From positions 1 to 21,005 of the forward strand of contig JAQIWT010000408.1 in NCBI GenBank assembly GCA_034696485.1: 21,005 bases of DNA, given 5' to 3'. The translations under genes were made by a program, and so were the position numbers. Below are positions 10,196 through 19,659 of this stretch, in pieces (positions within the stretch are counted from its first letter, which is position 1; each line of letters opens with the position of its first letter). The notes beneath the pieces are model-generated. The model did no database searches. It saw only the letters and a list, made by a program, of their open reading frames with translations, and was not told the origin of the DNA. This DNA is from Isohypsibius dastychi (lineage: Eukaryota > Tardigrada > Eutardigrada > Parachela > Isohypsibiidae).

Positions 10196-12337
10196 TTATA
10201 CCGAAATCGAGACAGAGACTTCCATCGTCACATAAACCCTGGGTCCATCGAACACCATTAGTCGACCTTGCCCAAGATCGAAAATCGATGTGTGGATTTT
10301 AGGCCATCCAGAATGCAATACCTGCCGGAAATATAACCACTGAAAATACAGCGTGAGGAAAAAGGAGCACTGACAAAACAACGAACGTCAGAGTTTTCAG
10401 GATCAGCGTGACCAGTCCAAGTTTTCCCACTACGCAAATCAAATGCAGTTTCCGTACTTCCTGTCAACCAAAAATTCAGAAAACCACTCCAGCAGAACAA
10501 GAACTCAAACTGACCGTTGAAAAAATGCAGAATGTTGCCGGTGCGGAAAATACCGCGAACTGGAGGCTTCACTCCAGGGAAAACCCTGTCAAGCCTTGCG
10601 ATGTCCAGCACCACTTGGTCCATTTTCCCAGCCAGAACAAATACATGATTGTCCTAAAATGAATGGAACTCTTTCATGAACCACGTACACTCTGTATGAT
10701 ACATCCTTGAATAACTCACCTTGAAGAAATAAATCTCATTGTCGAGTTCGAAAACCGCATCAATGCTCTTGGGCAGCTGCTTGTGGAACAGGAACTGCAG
10801 AGTCTGCGGCACACTAGACTTCAAGCGGAAAGTATTCCTCGATGATTCGGCAAATTCCCAAACTTGGTGACCTTAAATAGAACCCTTGGTTCAATTCAGG
10901 ACTCTTGAAGACACGAAGACGCCGTGTCTCTGTTACCTTTCAAGATGAAGAGTTGTTTGCCTACTTTAAAACCAGCATCTGGAAGAAATCCCACCGCGCA
11001 TGGACCAGTTTTGACACCGACTGGAACTATATTGTCAACGCTGGCACCGATCTCGTTCCACTCCCGAGTGACCTTTATGGTGCCGCCAGAGCCGGAACAG
11101 TTGTAGATCCTGTTCACTTTCTCAATATCTCCTTCACTCAGTTGGACCAGCTGACCGATTTGGCTGCCACTGAAATTCTTAGGAATTATCCGTACACCAT
11201 ACGAGTCGGCGTCTTGGCTAGGAAACGTTGAAGAACCATGCAAAATCGAATCGTAATCGTAGGCGATTCCGTAAGTGGAATTATGCTTCGAGAAAAAATC
11301 CTGTTGACATCGAGAACCTTGAAATAGCAAACTTGAAAGTTTCAACATTGAAACAACAAATCAAGGAGCTTACTATTTGAAGCGGAGTGGTTTGAACGGA
11401 TGACTGTCACATGATCATCGCGATCAGGCCTATTATGCTCGTGTAGGAATCTGTAAGAGAAACCTTTATTCAGCGAGGAGAAATGTCTGGAGTCAACCAG
11501 AAAGCAGATGTCTTGTTTATTGATCGTTTATTCGTCGGAATGTTTTACATACCCCAGAGCATGCATGAGCTGGTGTAGAATGTTGCCAATAATTTGAGCG
11601 CATCCCTGCGCTCCAAGGTACAGTCTTTGTTCACCACCCTGCTTTCCCACAAAAGATGCACATCTTTTTTCAGGGTGGCTGGTGACGTTGACAAAGTCCG
11701 GCTCGGTTGTTCTGTATTTGAAGCGGATGCACGTTGAATGGTGAAATTCCAGCATGGCTGCTCTGATCCGGGAGCGCTCATTGCGATCGAAAGTGGCGTT
11801 TTCGTCAATGAACAATGGAATTTGGAAAGATGGCCAGAAAAAAGACTCGTTCCAGGCGGATACATTTTCCGGACGCTATAAATAGGCTCTTCAATCGTTG
11901 TTCGAGTTTGGCATTGAGGAACTAAACTCACCAACAAATCTCCTTCCAGAATGTTTATCCCGTCGTTGAAAATACATGATCTGCCGGAAGTTTGATTTCT
12001 TGCTTGGCCATCTGAAGTTACCGGTACGATCTCAATGAGCAGTAGTTCTGGGTTTTGATTTGACTATGAGCGTGACTTACCAGACTGGCCGGCAGACAAC
12101 TGATTAACGGAATTCAGGTCACTTGGAAATGGAGTTTTACTCACATCACCTGCAACAAAAACAGCGAATAAATCGATATGATTTTGACATAGCAGGTGAA
12201 AAACAGCATGATGGCGAATCGGGATTCGGGATATCTCATGTCTTACGGAGCAGTCCTAGTCGCAGAGATTCAGTCAGTGCCGGTGAAGAACTGCAGAATT
12301 GGGCATTGTTGGCCAAAAATACGATAAAAAGCCACAT
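10196..12337 (-). CDS. Secreted astacin-like protein with hemopexin-like C-terminus; predicted pseudoprotease (507 aa)
   Basis: Ten exons: 12247-12337, 12081-12149, 11932-12011, 11553-11875, 11374-11450, 10937-11317, 10720-10871, 10515-10653, 10375-10460, 10196-10321 (1524 nt). Signal peptide MWLFIVFLANNAQFCSSS; propeptide with ILEGD (residues 74-78), the astacin aspartate-switch motif; M12A domain about 85-287 including TCIRF, EPDFVNV, CASFVGKQGG, and the disulfide cysteines C129, C152, C172 and C287. The zinc motif reads HQLMHALGFLHEHNR (181-195): His181, His185 and His191 are kept, but the catalytic Glu182 is Gln. The Met-turn is SILHG (237-241) where active astacins have SxMHY, so Met is Leu and the Tyr ligand is Gly. 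Peptidase activity is therefore unlikely. Residues about 320-507 are hemopexin-like (LFILKGHQVWEF, SIDAVFELDNEIYFFK, GIFRTGNILHFFNG, SIFDLGQGRLMVFDGP), suggesting a ligand-binding role outside the cell. Exon ends 9/10 are the least certain. Confidence 0.9.
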
Positions 12338-13101
12338 CTGGCTAATAAAATGGGCAACACACGTACACCGCATTCTCATCATTATTTCAACAACCGACCT
12401 AGTGTGTGATTTTCAAATTAAAGAATGCGAGATGAGAGTGGTCAATAGAGAACAGTACTGATCAGCTACCAAGTGGAGAAGCCCACTACAGGGGAGCATT
12501 TGTCATGAACTGGCGGGGAGTTCGATATGCTGCGCAACAATCGCTTGACCTTAATGAAGGCATGATTTTGACCGCGTGGTTGACTCGTACTAAGAGAAAA
12601 AGGCCATCTGGTGGCCTTTGGTTAGGCCATTTTAGAAGGAAAGAAATCGTGCAAAGCCACATGTAGTCAGGGCCCCGGGCATCAAGTCTCTTGGACGACT
12701 TGTAGAACTTCATTCAAAATTCAAACTTCAACAATTCAGCTCTTCCCAACAAAGGTTTGAAACTCCAAGACCGGCTTCTCCAGTTTCCGCCATGATATAC
12801 AGTGTAGTTCCTTTGGATATGCTAACCTCATACCAATCGTTTACGTTTTACCGGTGGGAGATGAGATCGACTGGTCATACAGACAGTACATGTACTGCAA
12901 AACACTACGACCCAACTGGCAATAATGTTTACCAGAATCGTCTCGGATCCATATTCTTTGGAACAGCGTACGTAGAGCAAGATCATATCCAAACAAAAAA
13001 CGGAAAGCAAAACACTAGCAACAGTTAAAAAGTGAGAGAGAAGCAGAATCAACAAAGAACATTAATCCAGAAAATGAACGCACAACCGGGAACTGAATAA
13101 A
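12338..13101. other. Intergenic between the astacin gene start and the DNAJB12 stop
   Basis: Holds the promoter of the minus-strand astacin/hemopexin gene and the 3' UTR of the DNAJB12 gene. The part from 12471 has a diverged copy at 6764-7332. No additional coding exon was recognised. Confidence 0.5.
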
Positions 13102-15728
13102 TTAATTGGCAGCTGCAGCCAACTTCTGATAAGCTCTCGACATGTTTTCACACGCCGGCGTCTCAATCTCCCTTCCCTTCTGCACCAGTTTCACATCCCC
13201 ATACAATCTCCCTCTCCACATGACATTCTCCTTATAGTGTCGTTCCCTCATACAGTTCTCCCGCAAATTATTCAGATACAACTCCTCGACATTCTGCTCA
13301 ATCTGCGCCAGTTCCTTCGCCGTGATTTGCCCGACGTCGTGTTTCAAATAGAAACGAACATCCAGCGTGCGGGTTGTACCGGAAGTGGGATATTTTGCGG
13401 AATAGTGAAGTGAGTATATGGGTTCAGTGTAGGTTAAGGAGGATAGTGCGGTTAGGCCGGCAAATAAAAGAAGCGGAGAAAGCTGGAGAAGTAGAGCGAG
13501 ACCGCTGGAGTTCCGATGTTCTGGTTGCGCGCCGCCATTTCCGGTTCGACGTGTCTGACGACGTTGACCGTCGTCTTCATCCTCAAACCGGCTAAAATTC
13601 ATAACAAGTTTAAATTAACGATCAGTTTCAGAAGAACTTATCGAATTTACGGCAACCCAAACCAACGACTTTTTCACTCAAAGCTTCTTTCGTCCCGGAA
13701 TTTTAGATGATATTTTCTTTTCAAAACGCGAAAATTTGAAATTTTAAGCGCTGATCGCGTTCAGGAATATTACATGGAGGTTTCAAGTTCTCTAGATTAT
13801 TTCGTAAAGATAAAAAATATGAGGGCGAGGGACGTTTTGAACAGACTCTCAAGCAAACATCCGGACTTTAATAAATTACATTTGAATTCAAAATGAGAAT
13901 CGAAAAAGTTGAAGCAAGCCTGAAAAATCAAAACAGGCTTTCAGCTACTTTTGCTTGATAGTAACAACAAAATAATACTCGAACAAAAAGCAATATCTGT
14001 GTAGGTATTTGTGAACATAGTACGCACGGGAGAAACGGAAAGGTTTCGGTAACGTTCAAGTACTCCTAATTCAGAATTACAGCTCGTGAATTCAAGATTC
14101 GAGAGCTTCCGAATAATTCTGGTTCAATGTGATTAATCTATCAACGACACTATATTTCAAGACCAGAAATGAAGCATCATATGAAAAGAAAAGAACTGAA
14201 ACAACATAATTAAGCAATTTATGAAAACGGTACTTCGCATCAAGAACTCTGGGTTGTAATAAATCTCCGCTCTGCACTAAAACCATGATATTTTGCTTAC
14301 TTCCGGGAGTTTTCGATAGCGAACATTCTTTTGAAATTTGCAGATTTAATTGCCAATAATTGTAGGAACTTGAAAATTCCAATCACTCTTTCAACCCAGT
14401 TTGATCATGCGACTATCATGGATATCTTTCTCTGCAATCGACTTCTTTAGAGAGTTCAAAACCCCCAAAAATCTGAGTAAATTTTCGGAAAAATCCTCAA
14501 ACTCAAGCTCGTAACGAATTCCGGATATTTCGGTAGTAAATCAATCAAGCTTACCGATTGAAGCCTGTTCCAAAGAACATATTGAAAATATCATCGGCCG
14601 AGAATGCTTCATCCTCATAAAATGTGAAATTGCCACTGCGGTAATATCTCCTTCTTCCCTGCCGTTCAGCATACTGCGGATTGTATTTCTCCACTGTTTC
14701 AAACTCTCCTCCACCAGCATCATAATCCGATTTCTTGCCCGGATTACTCAACACCGCATACGCTTTCCCGACAATCTTGAAGGCCTCCCCCGCACCAGGT
14801 GCGACGTTCTTATCCGGATGCAGCACCAACGCCAACTTCCGGTACTGTTTCTTCAGCACCGCTTCTGAGAAGCTCTCCTTTTCAATCTGAAGAACTTGAT
14901 AAAAAGTCGTGCATTTTTTGACTCGAACCACTGCAGCATGCTGTTCATCGGTGTAGTCTTTGCGAGAATCACTTCCGGGACGTGATTCTTGGAAATCCGA
15001 CTGGGTTTGTGATGGATGTTTTTTGGCGCGTTGACGAGTGCCGGACTTGGAACGATCACGACTTGAGCGGGTCGGCGATGGCTCTTTGGAAGGTTCTTGA
15101 TTTTTCAAAGCAGCGATTTCTTCGAGCAAATCTGCAAAAAAAGATTTGGAATAACCTGAATATTATAAACTGATCGGGCTGTTACTCTGAAACACCCAAA
15201 CCATAGTTTTTAAGCAGTCAGTTCACGAAAACAAAACAAAGGCACGGATTATATAATTTCCATGTTGAAACAACCCAATTTACGTGACCGGAAGTGCTTC
15301 ATGATAGACGATAGAAATATGCCAATCTTTCCAGTTATGTTAGTTTTCGTTAGGTGAATTCGAACAGCACGAGTTAACAATCTTCAAAACTCATTCAATC
15401 ATGGACAAACTCTGGAAAACAAGGGGAACAAAAAGTAAGAGATGTTCTCAGAATTTGCAAAGTTTTTAAATTAATTGTCAGTTTCATTACTTGAACTGAT
15501 GGGAACAAAATCTACGAAAACCCCAATGTTTACATAATCAGAGAAAAACTGCTGACTTCGATGCCTTCTGCTAGTTTGCAGAACCTAAACTGGACTCATA
15601 CCTTGGGCTCTCGTGTTTGGGCATAATTTTATTGATTTTTCCAAGAACCGAACAGCTTTGCCGAGGTCTCCAGAATCGATACTACGCTGGGCAATTTGAA
15701 TACATCGGTTGCTCTCATCCCTGTTCAT
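13102..15728 (-). CDS. DNAJB12/DNAJB14-like ER membrane J-domain co-chaperone (397 aa)
   Basis: Type III J-protein expected in the ER membrane with its J domain in the cytosol, where the family recruits Hsc70 for membrane-protein quality control. Three exons, 15602-15728, 14555-15131 and 13102-13591, give 1194 nt with matching phases 1 and 2. The N-terminus (MNRDESNRCIQIAQRSIDSG, then KAVRFLEKSIKLCP) is the family's conserved opening. A Ser/Arg-rich linker follows (about 54-100), then a J domain about 118-180 with YQVL, QYRKLALVLHPDKN (HPD at 147-149) and YAVLSNPGKKSDYD. After the Phe-rich segment (DIFNMFFGTGFN) come an acidic/basic linker, a transmembrane helix (SSGLALLLQLSPLLLFAGLT) and the DUF1977 tail (VEELYLNNLRENCMRERHYK to ETPACENMSRAYQKLAAAAN). 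Length and order match the family. Its last 56 bp were copied into the left duplication unit. Confidence 0.95.
13592..14554 (-). other. Large intron 2 of the DNAJB12-like gene (963 nt)
   Basis: Flanked by CG|gtaagc (14555/14554) and attttag|CC (13592/13591). It is far longer than the usual 45-70 nt introns here. AT-rich; the open frame at 14092-14382 shows no recognisable protein. No nested gene or RNA was found. Intron 1 of the same gene (15132-15601, 470 nt) likewise holds nothing I recognise. Confidence 0.75.
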
Positions 15729-16040
15729 CTCCGAAGCAGCCATGCTTCAAATCAGGTTCCGAGGATAAAAAGATAAAACGAATGGAGTTTTTGATCCCAG
15801 ATCCGCGAAGTCAAGGGAATGGGAGGGAAATCAAAGTGAAAATCTAGTGGAAAATAAAGATGGTGAAATGACCAGATGAAATGGAGATTTTTTTGGGGGG
15901 ACGCACGATATTGGCCAGAACTGGTTGGAGATATCACAGAAAAACGAGGTTACACGCTGATCCAGATCGAAAGGTTGCGGTGGAGAGAATGTGGCGCGGA
16001 GAGGGAGATCAGAAGATGGGATGATGAGGAGGAAAAGGCT

Positions 16041-16084
16041 GTTATCGACGACGGTTCAGGTTCAGGTTCAGGTTATCGACGACG
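16041..16084 (+). repeat. Direct repeat GTTATCGACGACG flanking (GTTCAG)3
   Basis: The 13-mer GTTATCGACGACG occurs at 16041-16053 and 16072-16084, separated by three exact GTTCAG hexamers (16054-16071). It reads as a small tandem structure, possibly a replication-slippage product. Confidence 0.9.
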
Positions 16085-16116
16085 CAGAATTCCGTTTGTG
16101 GCGTATGAACGATCTG

Positions 16117-16138
16117 CCCCCCCCCCGAGGGGGGGGGG
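16117..16138. repeat. Perfect C10-GA-G10 hairpin
   Basis: Ten C (16117-16126), GA, then ten G (16129-16138). This can form a 10-bp GC hairpin with a 2-nt loop. It sits in the putative promoter interval. Confidence 0.95.
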
Positions 16139-16290
16139 TAATTACCGTATTTACCCTGAATTAGAACCCCGGGGTGTTATTCTCTCAGCTCAACTTTTTC
16201 AAAATAATATCGTGCATTTCAAAAGGTAAGTGGCGAAAAAGTGCGTCTTTGAAGATTGTACTTTGCTCATTTTGGGTCTTGCGGTGGCCA

Positions 16291-17116
16291 ATGGGTACCC
16301 CGGATCTGCTGAAGAAAGGTGAGGCTGATCGTAACCCTGATCTGGAGATCAAGTACTACCGAAGCTCGCTGACGTACTTGGCTAACTTATCAACCAACTT
16401 GTTAAAAGGGCAAAACAAAACGAGCGCGCGACAGCAAGCTGGACTGCTCCAGCTGGAGACCGTGTGTAACCGTTTTTCTGAACTCCCCGTTTTCTTGAAC
16501 CCGGGGTTCACAAACCCCGTTTTTGTAAACCGTTCAAGGTTCACAAACCCCGTTTTCTTGAACCCAACTGTTTTTCTGAACCGGTTCACAAAACCCGCTT
16601 TCTTAAACCCACCACAGTTTATAGTTTTTTGTCACTTGCAAATCAGGAAGAACAGCTCATATGATAACAAAGCTCAGTTTTAGTTTCAGTTTCAGCTTTT
16701 CAGTCAGCCATTTCAAAATGTAAACACTAGTATTCCTGCTTGTTCCACACACTGCACCCCACCCGAACGTGAATTTTCTGTAAAACAAGCTGTAACATAA
16801 CATGAGCGGTTCAGGCTATTTTGCAAGTGACAAAAACCGTAAACGGATTGAGAGTTCAAGAAAACGGGTTTTGTGAACCGGTTCAGAAAAACGGTTGGGT
16901 TCAAGAAAACGGGGTTTGTGAACCGCTAAGGGTTCACAAAAACAAGGTTTGTGAAACCCGGGTTCAAGAAAACGGGGAGTTCACAAAAACGGTTACAACA
17001 GTGCCCGTGCTCTTGTCTCCAGTGCTGACATTGTTGCTGACTTCTTGTCGCCTGCGGACATTCACGAACAGCGCAAGAGAAAATGCTACACCATCCGTCA
17101 AATGACCGTGTTTTGA
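16291..17116 (+). CDS. Probable 95-residue protein of unknown function, with one intron filled by an inverted repeat
   Basis: Exon A is 16291-16463 and exon B 17002-17116. The donor is ACCGT|gtgtaa, the acceptor ttacaacag|TGCC, and the join is phase 2, giving 96 codons including TGA. I infer it is coding because both exons have coding-like composition in the joined frame: exon A has LLKKGEADRNPDLEIKYYRS and exon B has SSADIVADFLSPADIHEQRK, both rich in helix-forming charged residues. The protein has no signal peptide with this start. The start (ATG at 16291, context gccaATGG) is uncertain: an alternative frame just upstream reads as a hydrophobic TLLILGLAVANGYPGSAEE and could be an alternative 5' exon. 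No family is recognised. It converges tail-to-tail with the receptor gene on the minus strand. Confidence 0.5.
16453..17022. repeat. Foldback inverted-repeat element coincident with an intron
   Basis: The left arm, about 16453-16641, is the imperfect reverse complement of the right arm, about 16821-17022, around a 180-nt centre. Both arms are built of degenerate units of the type GGTTCAnnAAAACGG (for example TTTTCTTGAACCC against GGGTTCAAGAAAA). Inner ends match (GTCACTTGCAA at 16631-16641, TTGCAAGTGAC at 16821-16831), and outer ends match (CTGGAGAC at 16453, GTCTCCAG at 17015). The arms reach the predicted donor and acceptor of the gene at 16291-17116. It encodes no protein: the repetitive FLNP-type open frames are by-products of the repeat. 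Best described as a MITE-like or introner-like foldback element. Confidence 0.85.
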
Positions 17117-17148
17117 TTCTGCCGAAGGTGTTTACCACAACAATGACA

Positions 17149-17154
17149 TTTATT
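17149..17154 (-). terminator. Polyadenylation signal AATAAA
   Basis: AATAAA on the minus strand (plus reads tttatt), about 177 nt downstream of the receptor gene's stop codon. It leaves no room for kinase or cyclase exons in that transcript. Confidence 0.6.
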
Positions 17155-17330
17155 GGATAGATGGGGTTTAGTAACAGAACAAGCCAATCTGTTGAACCTT
17201 GATCAAAAATATATTAAAGTATCCGACCACCACTGACTATTAGTTTCTACTGAATGTTGGTGGACAAAAGTCGAGAGTTGTAAAACAGTCAGAAACGGTT
17301 TCTTATTCCACACACGAAAGACCTTGCAAT

Positions 17331-19659
17331 CTACGAATGTTCGAAGCTGACCGACCGCCCTGGAAGTCTCCACCACCAAATCTCGTGACCTTTCCTACAA
17401 AAGATTTTATTGTCGAAACTATCATTCACATTTACTGACGAATTAACTTAATTTACTTTACCTGTGAAGAAACACGGCAGAACAGACTATGATGGTCACC
17501 AGAACCAGTGTAGCTACCGTAATGGTCGTCACGTTTCCATCTGAAGATAGGGTTCGGAGTACGGAGTTTTGTCTAGTTTTAATGCAAACCAACTTGCTGG
17601 TTGACATTCGGGTTTGTCACCACGATATCCACACTTAGGCTCATTTGACGGAGCGGGTGATCCAACTCGGCCACCCCAATCGATGTCGGCCACAAAGCTG
17701 AATCGTCCAGAGTGATCCTTTTTGATCGCGGGCTGTTCAAAAGAAATGAATCAGATACAATTTCACAACTGAACAACATTTTGACTCGCTCGGAATATGC
17801 CAGCAACCACGTCGAAATCCATTAGAAATACAGTCACAATCCGGGCGCCATTTTTATTCAGGTAGATCGAAGTATAGTTGAGGTCGAATGTTCGGTTGGA
17901 AAGTTTTCGGGCTAAGCTTGTTCCATCGAGAAGCTCTGGGTCATTTCGCTTCAGATCCATCAGACCCTGTGAAAATTCAAACTTTCTCCAACTTCAGAGG
18001 AACAGAGCATTTCCTGAGTCAACCTCTGCGAGGAAGCGGAAAGCGGCATAAGTACCGCTGATTCCATTCCAAGGCTGCGGATCGAAATCTTCGGTGATTA
18101 TTATGCTTTGTTATTTTATAATTTTGGCACATACAACGTAATCAGATATGATTGACTGGTTGTAGTTTCTTGCGCACCAGCTTATCCACTCTGCACGACT
18201 TAGACCACCCGGGGGATAGAACACCGACTGATCGGTGGTTAAGAGAAGTACGGATCGTAATGCCTCGCGAGCAATGGCGTCATCTGTTCCATTTCTCCAC
18301 CACCACGACGAATCCGACTTCCGGAAGGTCATTACTTCGATGGCCATGTAAACCTAATGGGGAATTACTCCCTTCAGCATAAAACTAGCCAACTTAAGCT
18401 TAATTATCACAACGATCATACATATTCTCCGTCAGTCATGTTCATTCCTGAAGCAGTGATCTGCAAAATGGTTACAAGGGTCAGTAGTAGCAATGTACAT
18501 CTGGGTTACCTACGAGCAGGCTCCTGAAGCCGTCTTGCGAACCGATGTAGACCATAACTGCAACCAGGTTCATGCAGTTAAAACGTTGGGAAAAAAACAA
18601 TTTCACGGACCGCGGCTGATGTAAGAGAATTCACGCATCTTCTTTGCGATCTGGCTTGTAGGAGCAGCTGTAGGGATCTTGTCAAGCAAGACCTGGGTGC
18701 CGGGAAATGACTTAAGGAGATAGAATGGTTGAGCTGTAGCTGCGAATACTGCGGTGTCTTCGTGAAGAACGTAAATGCTCCCCCACTTGAAATGTAAAAA
18801 AGTATTTCGGATTAGTAGAATGTGATTTTGCGTTAAAATCGTTGTTGTTGCGAGCCAGGTTGGGGCGATTTTCTTGTTGTGCTGATGCGAGGAGCTAGCC
18901 TGACTGGAAAGTACCTCTTTTGGAATGTTATCCGGTTGAGACAGCACGTTTGCGCCACTGACCTTGAAATCAGCAGAATATTCCAATTTGCAGCCAATCG
19001 CACGACTTGAAGATATTCATCGCAAACTAGAAAAACGAGCCCTCAATTTGTAATAGCAGCAAAGAAATCCTCAAGTACGGTACAAATTTCACGATTTGAC
19101 GTTTTTCACTCGTAAAAAACTTGGTCACTTCAAAAGTTTATAAGCCTTTGCGATACCGTACGCTTTATTTTCACAGAACAATAACCGGAAAACTGCCGAA
19201 CGATTACCCTACGAACACACCGAATTTCGACAGTTCAGCCGACTGGCAGGATTCAAAACTGCCCAGGACCAACTGGATAATTGCATGAAATCACTCACTT
19301 GGGGCAATCATGACACGAAGATCGTGCAGTGTGCGATTGTGGTAATACCACCGAGACAACATGTCATCGATGCGATCAACCATATCAGCACAGGACTTGA
19401 TCACCGAATCACTAAGATAGGTAACAGAGAAATTTAGTTTATCCCCATGAATGCGGTGGATATCTTCCAAAGCTTTATCGGCCGCTGGACGATGGTAAAA
19501 TAGTGACGACATTATCGCAGTATCCTGGGGGACATTGCCGTACGTCAATACTTCTACTCTAATCGCCTCAGAGTGACAAACAAGGACGTTCAGTGAGAAT
19601 CTTATCAGCTGGAGTAAGCACAAGTGTCTCGGCTCGAAGGAATTCATAAAATATTCCAT
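17331..19659 (-). CDS. ANF-receptor-type single-pass receptor without cyclase domain (513 aa)
   Basis: Resembles the extracellular ligand-binding half of receptor guanylate cyclases and the natriuretic peptide clearance receptor (NPR-C). Eleven exons: 19299-19659, 18963-19026, 18611-18903, 18514-18557, 18422-18460, 18135-18353, 18024-18074, 17778-17966, 17594-17732, 17462-17540, 17331-17394 (1542 nt). After a signal peptide (LCLLQLIRFSLNVLVCHSEA) come type-I periplasmic-binding-fold landmarks: ADKALEDIHRIHGD, YLSDSVIKSCADM, RWYYHN, IAPICDEYLQVVRLAANWNI, HFKWGSIYVLHED, ITASGMNMTDGEYVYMAIEV, NRTFDLNYTSIYLNKNGARI, and the family's juxtamembrane EPKCGYRGDKPEC. One transmembrane helix (TITVATLVLVTIIVCSAVFL) is followed by only about 20 cytoplasmic residues and a TAG. 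The short exons (7, 8/9 boundary) are the least certain. The likely role is peptide binding, clearance or co-reception; the ligand is unknown. Confidence 0.87.

Larger units (their letters stand above)
7406..13157. repeat. Right copy of the tandem segmental duplication
   Basis: The full-length version (about 5.75 kb) of the duplicated unit: P450, complete astacin/hemopexin gene, and 3' end of DNAJB12, which continues into its intact gene beyond 13157. It retains the about 2.1 kb missing from the left copy. Because it carries the intact astacin and DNAJB12 genes, it represents the ancestral arrangement on that side. Confidence 0.85.
15729..16290. other. Putative divergent promoter region with GC-hairpin and short repeats
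   Basis: Lies between the start of the minus-strand DNAJB12 gene and the plus-strand gene at 16291. The plus-strand open frame 15876-16229 is long but has no recognised domain; it crosses a low-complexity (GTTCAG)3 stretch and a C10/G10 run and ends at a good donor (AAAAG|gtaagt, 16225), so a 5' non-coding or coding exon is possible. I do not assign it. Confidence 0.4.

Noticed and set aside
11541-11556. Apparent loss of the third zinc His (reading HALGYVKHSDE)
   Set aside because: This is read-through into an intron: a gtatgt donor follows CTGGG and the next exon supplies FLHEHNR, so the third His is present.
12486-12713. 75-codon minus-strand ORF between the astacin gene and DNAJB12
   Set aside because: It starts from a non-ATG codon in part of the model, has no domain, and is not kept open in the duplicated copy at 6764-7010.
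16258-16320. Possible signal peptide frame TLLILGLAVANGYPGSAEE ending at a GTGAGG donor
   Set aside because: No in-frame ATG nearby, and the overlapping frame that starts at 16291 joins correctly to exon B; kept only as an alternative 5' end.
16356-17138. Repetitive peptides (FLNPGFTNPVF-like) in several frames on both strands
   Set aside because: They arise from the degenerate unit of the inverted repeat and appear in both orientations, so they are not evidence of a protein-coding repeat gene.
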